Assembly (NCBI GenBank): GCA_934256705.1
Contig: CAKQPF010000069.1
Location: forward strand, 1-18,030
Source: an uncultured Prevotella sp.
GTDB taxonomy: Bacteria > Bacteroidota > Bacteroidia > Bacteroidales > Bacteroidaceae
Direction of reading: 5' to 3'
Length of the DNA stretch: 18,030 bases
Numbering within the stretch: the first letter of the stretch is position 1; every line of letters starts with the position of its first letter. Below, in pieces: positions 1-7,535 of this stretch. A program made the translations under genes and the position numbers. The notes under the pieces were generated by a model. That model saw only the letters and a program-made list of their open reading frames with translations. It ran no database searches and was not told the DNA's origin.

Positions 1-50
1 TGGTAAAAATCAATTGACTTCACACCTTTAAATATATTTCTATTTTCCAT
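1..50 (-). CDS. 5' end of a leftward gene, possibly an IS1595-type transposase (partial)
   Basis: The reverse strand opens with ATG at 48-50 and reads MENRNIFKGVKSIDFY before leaving the window, with no stop. A perfect Bacteroidetes -7 box (TACCTTTG) lies four bases upstream of the ATG, which supports a real start. From memory, the pattern of an early phenylalanine-lysine-glycine followed by a short helix resembles the N-termini of IS1595-family transposases in Bacteroidales. Sixteen residues cannot establish that. If correct, an insertion sequence lies just to the left of the window. The existence of the coding start is better supported than the product name. Confidence 0.4.
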   Translation of the reverse strand, partial: MENRNIFKGVKSIDFY

Positions 51-54
51 ACTG

Positions 55-62
55 CAAAGGTA
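55..62 (-). promoter_or_regulatory. -7 promoter box of the partial leftward gene
   Basis: The reverse strand reads TACCTTTG, a full match to the Bacteroidetes primary sigma factor -7 consensus TAnnTTTG, followed by CA as is common in Bacteroidales. The ATG at 50 follows after only four bases, so transcription would begin at or next to the start codon. I do not see a good -33 TTTG box at the expected distance upstream. Confidence 0.55.
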
Positions 63-147
63 CGGAATTATTTTTAATTAGTGCGCTCTAAACGCCTATA
101 CCTATATATTTTTTTCTATTTTTTCTTTATTTTTCTATATTGATGTT

Positions 148-1188
148 TTAATCTTCCCCACGACAGTGGGGACTGAGGGGCTTTTTTGTTTGCGAAAGTT
201 GAGTATTGATATTTTCAATTTCGTCTCCGGAAGGATATTCCAGTCGGAGGACAAGCGGGAAATGGTCGCTGAAACCGTCATAATTGTATCGGAAACCTTG
301 GTAGGTGCGCTTCGGACGGATGCCGCCATATTTGGGTTCTTCCTCCCAGAGGAAGGGAAGATCGTGGATGCGGCAGTACTTTATTTCGACAGCATCAGCC
401 ATTGGATGCGAGAGAAGGATATGGTCAAGACTTCCCCACTCGCCTTTGTAGCGGTAAGTGCCTATTGCTCCGTGAGTTCCCTTTACTCCAGCGGAGACAT
501 TCTTCATCCTGTGCTGTTCGATTTGCCGTATGGATTTGTCGGCAAAATAATCATTGAAGTCGCCCATCACCACGATTTCGGCATCAGGTTCGAGAGTATA
601 GACGGAGTCGATGCTTTGGCACAAGCGCGATGAGACATGGAGACGGTATGGTTCGGAGGCTGACTTTCCTCCCGAACGGCTTGGGGCATGGACCACGAAG
701 ACATGGAGAGGACGGTCGGAATCGTCGGATGCCGCCACGCGCCCGCGTACATATAATATATCGCGCGTAGGCCTTTTGCCTTCTGGTGGCGAAATCCTTA
801 TGCTGTAAGCGGTGTCCGGCAGGAAGGAAAAGGGATGATAGAGCAATGCCACATCTATGCCTCGCCGGTCGGGGGAATTGGTGATGAAATACTCATAACC
901 GGCATTCCGCAGGAGGGAACGGTGGGTGAGGTCGTGAACTACGGAGTCATTCTCCACCTCCACGAGGGCTATCAGGTCGGGAACGGTCCATTCCGTTCCT
1001 TCTCCGCCACAGGAGATGAGTTCCTTTCCTATATTATTGACCTTGTGCCAGTAACGCTTGGGATTCCATCTGCGTGCGCCGCCTTCGCAGAATTCGAGGT
1101 CATTCTTCAGGCTGTCGTGACGGCAGTCGAAGAGATTTTCGCAGTTCAGCTCTACTATGGTGAAGATGGTGAGGAGGAGATGGAGCAT
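148..1188 (-). CDS. Endonuclease/exonuclease/phosphatase (EEP) family protein
   Basis: This 346-residue protein has the EEP (DNase I-like) fold signatures in order: an N-terminal strand ending in NCENLFD (15-21), the metal-binding glutamate in VEVEN (76-80), RRGIDVALLY (108-117), the catalytic GDFNDY (209-214), and the terminal SDHFP (307-311). All the usual catalytic positions are present, so it should be an active phosphohydrolase. Whether it cuts DNA, RNA or a small phosphoester cannot be told from sequence. Bacteroidales relatives, as I recall them, usually carry a full signal peptide; here only about eight hydrophobic residues precede the first core strand. A heptamer array lies 23 bases upstream of the ATG. 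The C-terminus runs about 28 residues past the last core strand. It lies 102 bases downstream of recQ on the same strand with no visible terminator between, so cotranscription is likely. Confidence 0.85.
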   Translation of the reverse strand: MLHLLLTIFTIVELNCENLFDCRHDSLKNDLEFCEGGARRWNPKRYWHKVNNIGKELISCGGEGTEWTVPDLIALVEVENDSVVHDLTHRSLLRNAGYEYFITNSPDRRGIDVALLYHPFSFLPDTAYSIRISPPEGKRPTRDILYVRGRVAASDDSDRPLHVFVVHAPSRSGGKSASEPYRLHVSSRLCQSIDSVYTLEPDAEIVVMGDFNDYFADKSIRQIEQHRMKNVSAGVKGTHGAIGTYRYKGEWGSLDHILLSHPMADAVEIKYCRIHDLPFLWEEEPKYGGIRPKRTYQGFRYNYDGFSDHFPLVLRLEYPSGDEIENINTQLSQTKKPLSPHCRGED

Positions 1189-1211
1189 TGTTGGTACTGG
1201 AAGGAGATGAT

Positions 1212-1260
1212 AGTGAAAAGTGAAAAGTGAAGAGTGAAAAGTGAAAAATCGCGCTGACGC
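1212..1260 (+). repeat. Heptamer array (5 units) with conserved 14-bp tail, copy A
   Basis: Five contiguous 7-bp units AGTGAAA/AGTGAAG (1212-1246) are followed by the tail AATCGCGCTGACGC (1247-1260). The same architecture with the identical 14-bp tail occurs at 16409-16499. The array lies between recQ and the EEP gene and would form the pyrimidine-rich leader of the EEP message. CGCG-CTGA-CGCG at the tail could form a small hairpin. It is a dispersed repeat; its function is unknown. Confidence 0.85.
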
Positions 1261-1290
1261 GGTATGGGGACTTGGGCTTATTGCCTGAGG

Positions 1291-3255
1291 CTATTTTCCT
1301 TCCTCTTTGCAAAGGCGGACACGGGGACCGTCGATGACGAGGAGACCCTGTTCCCTTAACGCTTCGATTGCGGAAGAGAAGACGGCTCTCGGAATCGGAA
1401 TGTCCTTCAGAGCGGAGATAAGGAGAGAACCACCGGCTTCTTCTATCGCCTTTATAATCACGTCTTTGGCATCAGTGACCTTGGGCTGCGCTACCCTACC
1501 CTTGCGGGAAATGCACACATCACATCTGCCACAATCGTCTTTTGCCTTCTCTCCGAAATAGCGGAGAAGCATCGTGGAGCGGCATTCCGTCTCACTTTCA
1601 GCATATTCTATGACGGCCTTTATTCTCTCTTCCATCTTCTCCTGCAGGTCCTCATAGATGGATTTGTCGAAATGAAGACGCTCGGACTCAATGCGCTGGG
1701 TCGGATAATAGATTATCGGCACATTGCGACGGGGAATGTATTTCAGGATTCTACGCTGGGAAAGAGATTTCAGCACCACCCTGACCTGATCGACAGAGAC
1801 GCCCACCGCATGAGCCAGCGCACGCTCTTCGATATAGACAAGGTCGGCAAAGAGTCCGCAATAAGACCGCAACAAGGCAGTGAGCACATTCTCTTCAAGT
1901 TCTGACAAGCCGTGAAGCTGATAGAGACCATCACGATGAATGAGGAATTTACACCTCGGATGTGTGTCGGGATCGGAGTCATACTCTATGTAACCTGCAC
2001 GCTGGAGCACGGAGAGGGCACCATTGAGGGAGGTGGGGAAATGCTTGAACACCTGACAGAAACGGTCCATGTCAAACTCATAATGCGCTCCTTCACCGTC
2101 GTACATGGCGAGCTGGAAGAAGTAAGCGAGGTCATCATACGTCTTGCGGATATATTTCTTCTCCGGAAAAGTGGTCTTGATGCGCATCTTGAGGGTAGTG
2201 CTGTCATGCTTGCTGTAGAGCAATACGGCATAGGAACGGTTGCCGTCACGCCCTGCCCTGCCCGCTTCCTGGAAGTAGGCTTCGAGAGAATCGGGGCAAT
2301 CCATGTGGATGACAAGGCGCACATCAGGCTTGTCGATACCCATTCCAAAGGCATTGGTGGAGACCATCACGCGGACCTCATCATTCTGCCAGTCCGCCTG
2401 TCGCTGGTCTTTGACGGCAAAATCGAGTCCGGCATGATAGAATGTGGCTGCGATTCCATAGCTTGAGAGCATCTTTGCAATGTCTTTCGTGCCCTGTCTG
2501 GAGCGGGTATATACGATTGCCGAACCGGGAACGGACTTCAGGATATGCACCAGTTCAGCCTCCTTGTTGTCCGTTTTCCTGACTACATACGTGAGATTGT
2601 CGCGCTTGAACGACATGCGGAACACGCGAGGCTCATCAAAGTGGAGCGAGCGCATTATGTCATCCACCACGAAAGGCGTGGCAGTGGCAGTGAGAGCAAG
2701 CACAGGAACGCCAGGCAATTCTTCACGAATGTCTGCTATTTTCAAGTAAGATGGACGAAAATCATATCCCCATTGAGATATGCAATGCGCTTCATCGACA
2801 GTGATGAAGCATACTTTCATGTGATGAAGTTTGGCAAGAAAGAGCGAAGAAGACAGTCTTTCCGGCGATACATAGAGGAATTTCACGCCGCCATAGACGG
2901 CATTGTCCAGCACCTGAAGAATGCTGGCATGATCCATGCCCGAATAGATAGCTGAAGCAAGAATACCCCTATCCTGCAAATGCTGCACCTGATCCTTCAT
3001 CAAAGCGATGAGAGGGGTCACCACTACGCACACACCATCCATGGAAAGGGCAGGCACCTGGAACGTGATACTCTTGCCTCCACCCGTCGGCATCAGTCCG
3101 AGAGTATCCTTTCCAGCACCTATGCTCTCCACTATCTCCTTCTGTATTCCCCTGAAAGACGGGAATCCGAAATACTTACGGAGAATTGCTTCGTAGTCTT
3201 TCCCGCCATTTTCCGTAGAAGGAGACTGCGGCAGTGACTGGTTTGCGCTATCCAT
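1291..3255 (-). CDS. recQ: ATP-dependent DNA helicase RecQ
   Basis: This 654-residue protein is a RecQ-family 3'-5' DNA helicase, which unwinds duplex and branched DNA in RecF-pathway recombination and fork repair. Visible motifs are Walker A MPTGGGKS (55-62), the DEAH box (154-157) followed by CISQWGYDFRPSY, TATATP (189-194), and motif VI QEAGRAGRDG (329-338). The RQC zinc site has cysteines 558, 575, 578 and 581, with the same 17-3-3 spacing as Escherichia coli RecQ. A winged-helix region follows the helicase core. I see no clear HRDC domain; the C-terminus holds another short helical segment instead. The start at 3255 leaves an extended, low-complexity first 20 residues, which is usual. 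A terminator separates it from upstream recJ, so it probably has its own promoter, though I cannot point to one. Its TAG stop is in frame with the downstream EEP gene. Confidence 0.96.
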   Translation of the reverse strand: MDSANQSLPQSPSTENGGKDYEAILRKYFGFPSFRGIQKEIVESIGAGKDTLGLMPTGGGKSITFQVPALSMDGVCVVVTPLIALMKDQVQHLQDRGILASAIYSGMDHASILQVLDNAVYGGVKFLYVSPERLSSSLFLAKLHHMKVCFITVDEAHCISQWGYDFRPSYLKIADIREELPGVPVLALTATATPFVVDDIMRSLHFDEPRVFRMSFKRDNLTYVVRKTDNKEAELVHILKSVPGSAIVYTRSRQGTKDIAKMLSSYGIAATFYHAGLDFAVKDQRQADWQNDEVRVMVSTNAFGMGIDKPDVRLVIHMDCPDSLEAYFQEAGRAGRDGNRSYAVLLYSKHDSTTLKMRIKTTFPEKKYIRKTYDDLAYFFQLAMYDGEGAHYEFDMDRFCQVFKHFPTSLNGALSVLQRAGYIEYDSDPDTHPRCKFLIHRDGLYQLHGLSELEENVLTALLRSYCGLFADLVYIEERALAHAVGVSVDQVRVVLKSLSQRRILKYIPRRNVPIIYYPTQRIESERLHFDKSIYEDLQEKMEERIKAVIEYAESETECRSTMLLRYFGEKAKDDCGRCDVCISRKGRVAQPKVTDAKDVIIKAIEEAGGSLLISALKDIPIPRAVFSSAIEALREQGLLVIDGPRVRLCKEEGK

Positions 3256-3316
3256 TTTTCAACACATGACATAGCCTTTTCCTATATTCTAAATAAGAAA
3301 CAGGCAATAAACAACT

Positions 3317-3343
3317 AAAAAAAGCCCCTCATTGGAGGGGTTT
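3317..3343 (-). terminator. Rho-independent terminator downstream of recJ
   Basis: On the reverse strand a six-pair stem, CCCCTC (from 3340-3335) with GAGGGG (3330-3325), closes a four-base loop. It is followed by C and a run of seven T (3323-3317). It begins 16 bases past the recJ stop and lies before the recQ start, which argues that recJ and recQ are separate transcription units. Confidence 0.85.
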
Positions 3344-3355
3344 ATGGAGGGCATA

Positions 3356-5077
3356 TCACTCCTCATTCGGACGTATGTCCTCTATCTGGAGCTGCACATT
3401 ACCTCTCTTGTATATGTTCTCTTCGATGGTATAAGCGATGTCGAAAGAACGTCGCGACTTGATGTAACGTGCGGAAGCAGACTGTCCGAAGGCAATGCCG
3501 TTCATGACAGTGTTGGAATTTGAATCGACGAGTTCGAGCTTGATATGCTCCTGCTCGCGTCCCACCACCTTGGAAGTGCCGAAGTCATAGACATTCATCG
3601 TGCAGAAAGAAGGCTTGAGATTACCCGGTCCGAACGGCGCAAAGCGCTTGAGGTCGTGATACAAACGCTTGGTGATGTCGCGAAAATCTATGGTAGCATC
3701 AATCTTTAGCGTAGGTTCGGTCTGCATAGGTTCGATGTGTTCATCGACATAAGCATGGAAACGACGGCAGAATTCCGGCACATTCTCCCAGCGGAGAGTA
3801 AGTCCGCAGGCATAGGTATGGCCACCGAAATTGACCAATATGTCCCTGCAGCTCTTGATGGCAGAATACACATCAAAGCCGGCAACAGAGCGTGCGCTGC
3901 CTGTAGCGAAGTCACCATCACGCGTAAGCACAACCGTAGGACGGAAATGTATCTCAGTAAGGCGGGAAGCCACAATGCCTATCACGCCCTTCTTCCAGTT
4001 TTCATCATACAATACGATGCTGGAGCGATGGCTCTGGCTTTGCAGTTTATCGACGATGATGTTTGCCTCATCGGTCATCTGCTTGTCTATGTCACGGCGC
4101 TGGTCGTTGTATTCATTGATATGCTTGGCGGCCTGTATAGCCACATTATAGTCTTTCTCCACGAGAAGGTCAACTGACAATTTGCCATTCTCCATTCTTC
4201 CGGAGGCATTTATTCTCGGTCCAATCTTGAAAACGATGTCAGACATGGACAATTCCCTGCCGGTCAGAGCGCATATATCAATGATAGACTTCAGTCCGAC
4301 GGAAGGATTCTGGTTCAACTGTTTCAGACCATGATAGGCAAGGACGCGGTTTTCATCCGTAACCTCCACAAGGTCAGCGGCAATACTCACGGCGCAAAGG
4401 TCGAGAAGCGGGATAAGACGGGAGAAAGGAATGCTGTTGTTCTTGGCAAAAGCCTGCATCAACTTGAATCCCACACCGCATCCGCAGAGATGCTTGAACG
4501 GATATGAGTCGTCGCTTCGCTTAGGATTGAGGATGGCAACGGCATCAGGCAGGGTGTCATCAGGCACATGATGGTCGCAGATGATGAAATCAATGCCGAG
4601 AGACTTGGCGTAAGCTATCTGCTTATGCGCCTTGATACCGCAGTCGAGGATGATGATAAGCTTCACTCCTGCCTCGTGAGCATGGTCGATGGACTTCTGA
4701 CTTACTCCGTAACCTTCATCGTATCTGTCCGGGATATAATACTCTATGTTGGAATAAAACTGGCGCAGGAACTTATAAACCAATGCGACGGCCGTGCATC
4801 CATCGACATCGTAGTCACCAAACACCATGATACGCTCCTTGCGTCCCATCGCATCATTGAGCCTATCGACGGCTACGTCCATATCCTTCATGAGGAATGG
4901 ATTGATGAGATCTGACAACTGTGGACGGAAGAATCGCTTTGCAGCCGATTCTGTCGTGATACCTCGCTCTATAAGAAGGCGACACAGCACGGGAGCGATG
5001 CTGAGTTTCTCGCTCAACTCGCTCGCCTGACGCATCAGTGTCGGCGTAGGATTATTCAAAAGCCATTTGTATTGCAC
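3356..5077 (-). CDS. recJ: Single-stranded-DNA-specific 5'-3' exonuclease RecJ
   Basis: This 573-residue protein matches RecJ, close to the 577 residues of the Escherichia coli enzyme. DHH-superfamily motifs are present in order: DYDVDG (88-93), LDCG (144-147), CDHH (167-170), and GPRINASGR (286-294), with the DHHA1 motif FGGHTYACGL at 417-426. The C-terminal 120 residues should form the RecJ OB-fold. It degrades single-stranded DNA 5' to 3' in RecF-pathway recombination and mismatch repair, often working with RecQ, which is encoded next on the same strand. The start is GTG at 5075-5077: it gives MQYKW, which fits the usual RecJ N-terminus, and no in-frame ATG fits better. The 175-base gap to the upstream gene probably holds its promoter; an imperfect -7 match (TTCATTTG, 5152-5159) is the best candidate I see. 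Confidence 0.96.
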   Translation of the reverse strand: MQYKWLLNNPTPTLMRQASELSEKLSIAPVLCRLLIERGITTESAAKRFFRPQLSDLINPFLMKDMDVAVDRLNDAMGRKERIMVFGDYDVDGCTAVALVYKFLRQFYSNIEYYIPDRYDEGYGVSQKSIDHAHEAGVKLIIILDCGIKAHKQIAYAKSLGIDFIICDHHVPDDTLPDAVAILNPKRSDDSYPFKHLCGCGVGFKLMQAFAKNNSIPFSRLIPLLDLCAVSIAADLVEVTDENRVLAYHGLKQLNQNPSVGLKSIIDICALTGRELSMSDIVFKIGPRINASGRMENGKLSVDLLVEKDYNVAIQAAKHINEYNDQRRDIDKQMTDEANIIVDKLQSQSHRSSIVLYDENWKKGVIGIVASRLTEIHFRPTVVLTRDGDFATGSARSVAGFDVYSAIKSCRDILVNFGGHTYACGLTLRWENVPEFCRRFHAYVDEHIEPMQTEPTLKIDATIDFRDITKRLYHDLKRFAPFGPGNLKPSFCTMNVYDFGTSKVVGREQEHIKLELVDSNSNTVMNGIAFGQSASARYIKSRRSFDIAYTIEENIYKRGNVQLQIEDIRPNEE

Positions 5078-5252
5078 GGTGCGGATGGGGTTTTCGGGTT
5101 AATAGTTTATATTATGAGAGTGCTGTACAGGGTGGGAAACATTAATAAAGCCAAATGAATAATTTTACCTCCACGATGGCTGTCATTCATTTTTTCTCAT
5201 TGGTATTTCCTTCATTCCCACGACTTTAGCTGTCAGAGAAACAGTCTTTGCC

Positions 5253-6413
5253 TTACTGCATCTTCTTCATATTGAAGGAAGAAATCTTTCCTTCGGAATC
5301 TACAGTGGCAGTAATCTGGTACTTCTGATACTTAGGCTGGGAAGCATCCTTGCGCTCTATGTTCTGCTCGGCTGAGAACACGACGTCATATTTGTAAGCT
5401 CCGTCTTCAGCGGCAGACTTCTTGATGTCGTAATCATCGAGGATGTGCCAGTTCATATTGACGATGTCGCTCTTGTAGAGTTTGTTGACGAACTCAGCAA
5501 CTTCTGGTGCTCCTGCTCCCATCTTGCCGAGGAATGACGTGATTGTGCCAGCCATTGTGGATACCACTCCGTCCTCATTGCGGGAGTTGACAGACTGGAA
5601 GAACTTGCGGAAAGCCGACTTTATCATCGTTTCCTCATCAGGCAGCACGGTGGTAGCCTTCATTCCGTCAATCTCATTCTTCGCCTGGTCAGCATATTTT
5701 CCGTCAGGATGCTCGTCGAGATATGCCTGGTAAGACTCTATTGTCTTGGCTTTCTCAGCCACATTGAAATCCATTGAGTCAATCTTGTTGCGGGCTTCAC
5801 CCTCATGGATTGAGCCTGGATTGTCCTTGATGTATTGCAGCAGGGCATCACGTGTGCCGCTTACCACTGCATTTGTCCAGTCGCTATCTGTCTGCTGGAT
5901 GCGTGCAAGGCGTGCCTGAATAGAGTCGCGGTGTGCCTCATTGAAGTCTTTGTAATTGTCAAGATACTGCTGGAGCACCATAGGATCATTGCTCTCAATG
6001 GCAAATTCGTATGCTTGCTCCTCCTTCTGCTCGTTTGCATCATTGAGATAAAAGCACATTACGCCAGCCACTACGAGGGCAAATATGAGACTGATGATTA
6101 GTGGCACATAGTTCTTTTTCTTCTTCTCTTCTGGTTGTGGCTCTGCCTCTGGAGCAGCAGGCTGAGCATTAGCTGCCTGCATACCTGCATTTACAGGAGC
6201 AGAAACTGCAGGTTGCGCACCCATATTGACAGGTCTATTCATCACCGGCGTCGGATTATGACATATCGGGCACAAAGCCTCATCCTTGAAATACACCTGT
6301 CCGCATTCCTGACAGCGGATGATATTACCAGCTATACGCACACCACAACTCGGACAAGTGGGTGCTTTCTCACTTACTTGATGTCCACACTCTGGACATT
6401 TTATTATTGCCAT
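5253..6413 (-). CDS. Membrane protein with two zinc ribbons, helical repeats and an NTF2-like C-terminus
   Basis: This 386-residue protein is of unknown function. The N-terminus carries two CxxC...CxxC zinc ribbons (cysteines 6, 9, 20, 23 and 34, 37, 48, 51). A proline/alanine-rich linker, a lysine stretch (97-100) and one transmembrane helix (about 103-123) follow. Because of the lysines before the helix, the ribbons should be cytoplasmic and the rest periplasmic. Residues 145-252 contain three related helical repeats, each with a tyrosine-leucine/isoleucine core and a spaced alanine-arginine/lysine helix, resembling tetratricopeptide-type modules. Residues 260-386 look like an NTF2/SnoaL-like alpha-beta domain. 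It has no signal peptide. The leader is a degenerate octamer array. Zinc-ribbon membrane proteins of this layout are common and uncharacterised in Bacteroidales; an envelope-sensing or scaffold role is only a guess. Confidence 0.8.
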   Translation of the reverse strand: MAIIKCPECGHQVSEKAPTCPSCGVRIAGNIIRCQECGQVYFKDEALCPICHNPTPVMNRPVNMGAQPAVSAPVNAGMQAANAQPAAPEAEPQPEEKKKKNYVPLIISLIFALVVAGVMCFYLNDANEQKEEQAYEFAIESNDPMVLQQYLDNYKDFNEAHRDSIQARLARIQQTDSDWTNAVVSGTRDALLQYIKDNPGSIHEGEARNKIDSMDFNVAEKAKTIESYQAYLDEHPDGKYADQAKNEIDGMKATTVLPDEETMIKSAFRKFFQSVNSRNEDGVVSTMAGTITSFLGKMGAGAPEVAEFVNKLYKSDIVNMNWHILDDYDIKKSAAEDGAYKYDVVFSAEQNIERKDASQPKYQKYQITATVDSEGKISSFNMKKMQ

Positions 6414-6424
6414 TTTGTTTATTA

Positions 6425-6552
6425 TGTTGTTTTGTTGTTTTGATGTTCAGTCATCTGGATGCCTTGTCGTTTAACTGTTTTGCAGATTATCGCCGGCTGT
6501 TTTGCCACATCCAACAAAACAACAAGACAACAAAACAACCAAACAACAACAC
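6425..6552. repeat. Facing octamer arrays, locus 1
   Basis: The plus strand has a G/T-rich left arm of 8-bp units that decays from two perfect TGTTGTTT copies (6425-6440) through degenerate copies to about 6488. A spacer of about 24 bp follows. The C/A-rich right arm then has five contiguous 8-bp units (AACAAAAC, AACAAGAC, AACAAAAC, AACCAAAC, AACAACAC; 6513-6552). The arms are roughly complementary and could fold in RNA. The element fills the gap between the GH25 stop at 6558 and the zinc-ribbon gene start at 6413. A sister locus lies at 16813-16959. Confidence 0.8.
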
Positions 6553-6557
6553 AAACC

Positions 6558-7280
6558 CTACATTCCATATTGCTTTCTGCGACGGAATCGAAGTTCTCTG
6601 AGGCTGTGCTTGCTCATGAAACGTGACTTATCGACGTAACCTTTGATGCCTTCAATATGCCCCTTACCGGTATATTGCCACATCGTGATGTCGCGCCCGT
6701 CGGCAAGAACCGGCTCCTGCTTCGTGTATTGCGCTATCATCAGGAGGTAACGGTCGAGCTTTCCTTGCAGATGTTTGTTGTAGAAATTCGTGCCGGTATA
6801 GATAAGCGGACGCTGTCTGTAAGCCTCTTCCACCAGTTCGAGGAACTTGAAGAGGGAATCACAGAACTCTTCTGTGCGCAATCCCGACGTTGTCTCCACG
6901 TCAATCATCGGTATCAGGTCCTGTTCGCTTGGTCGGCACTGCTCCATAAAGTTCCTCAGCTGGACCTCCTGCGGAGTCTTTGCACGATAGAAATGGTAGG
7001 AACCCACCTTCAGACCATTCTCATGAGCCATCCGTATGTTCTCCTCAAAGCGATGGTCTTTCCTGTCTCCGCCTTCCGAAGCCTTGATATAGACGTATGC
7101 CATGTGTGAATTATCGCCTATAGCATCCCAGAATATCTCGCCTTGATAATGGGAAATATCTATGCCATGCACGTGACGACAAGTGTCTTCACACTCCACA
7201 TTCTGCGCCTTTGCGACCTCGGAGAAAACGGAAATAACGAGAAAGAGAAATATATTTATATATTTTTGTTTGCAAATCAT
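6558..7280 (-). CDS. Secreted GH25 lysozyme-like muramidase
   Basis: This 240-residue protein belongs to glycoside hydrolase family 25 (Chalaropsis-type lysozyme), which cleaves the MurNAc-GlcNAc bond of peptidoglycan. Family signatures seen are GIDISHYQG (39-47, catalytic-site D41), IKASEGG (65-71, E69), MIDVE (125-129, D127 and E129) and the substrate-cleft WQY (201-203). Residues 1-26 form a signal peptide with a lysine-containing start, a hydrophobic core, and AKA-type cleavage near 25-26, so it should act in the periplasm or outside the cell. The C-terminus ends in a basic tail. A promoter box ends four bases before the ATG, so the message is predicted to be leaderless. The stop codon adjoins the octamer repeat at 6425-6552. 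A second GH25 gene, anchored rather than secreted, lies at 15609-16397. Confidence 0.9.
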   Translation of the reverse strand: MICKQKYINIFLFLVISVFSEVAKAQNVECEDTCRHVHGIDISHYQGEIFWDAIGDNSHMAYVYIKASEGGDRKDHRFEENIRMAHENGLKVGSYHFYRAKTPQEVQLRNFMEQCRPSEQDLIPMIDVETTSGLRTEEFCDSLFKFLELVEEAYRQRPLIYTGTNFYNKHLQGKLDRYLLMIAQYTKQEPVLADGRDITMWQYTGKGHIEGIKGYVDKSRFMSKHSLRELRFRRRKQYGM

Positions 7281-7284
7281 AATG

Positions 7285-7292
7285 CAAAGTTA
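7285..7292 (-). promoter_or_regulatory. -7 promoter box of the secreted GH25 gene
   Basis: The reverse strand reads TAACTTTG, a perfect TAnnTTTG match, followed by CATT and then the ATG at 7280. Upstream TTTA (17-base spacing) or TTTG (12-base spacing) are possible but imperfect -33 boxes. In Bacteroidetes transcription normally begins about five bases past this box, which falls on the start codon. Confidence 0.65.
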
Positions 7293-7376
7293 CAACAAAT
7301 TTTCCAAACTAAAGAATTTCAAAGCAAAATGATTGCACTTTTTTTTCACTCTTTTCCAAAAACGAACAAATACTAC

Positions 7377-7508
7377 TCGGAATGGCAGATGGCTCTTATT
7401 ACAAAACAATGGCATCCACTTTGGAATGGCTGTTGGCTCATATTACAAAACAAACGCATCCGCTTCGGAACATCAGATGACTGACATTCCAAAGCGGATG
7501 CGTCCGAT
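7377..7508. repeat. 44-bp tandem repeat, three copies
   Basis: Three head-to-tail 44-bp units lie at 7377-7420, 7421-7464 and 7465-7508. Units 1 and 2 are closely similar, sharing GGAATGGC, TTGGCTC or a near match, and ATTACAAAACAA followed by GCATCC. Unit 3 is diverged and carries an inverted copy of the GCATCCGCTT segment, so the end of unit 2 and unit 3 together form the ygiQ terminator hairpin. It lies between ygiQ and the secreted GH25 gene. Its origin is unknown. Confidence 0.75.
7443..7503 (-). terminator. Rho-independent terminator downstream of ygiQ
   Basis: On the reverse strand 17 bases from 7503-7487 pair with 7470-7454: twelve pairs, one mismatch, then four more pairs, around a 16-base loop. 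A T-rich tail follows (TTGTTTTGT, 7453-7445). It starts 32 bases past the ygiQ stop. The tail is interrupted by G, so it may be less efficient than a pure T run. Confidence 0.75.
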
Positions 7509-7535
7509 TTGCACAAACATCATGACGACATTGTC

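Noticed and set aside
1912..2466. 184-codon open frame on the plus strand
   Set aside because: It is antisense to the recQ helicase core.
6414..6557. Promoter for the zinc-ribbon gene
   Set aside because: No TAnnTTTG match is present; the gap is repeat sequence, so I do not call a promoter.
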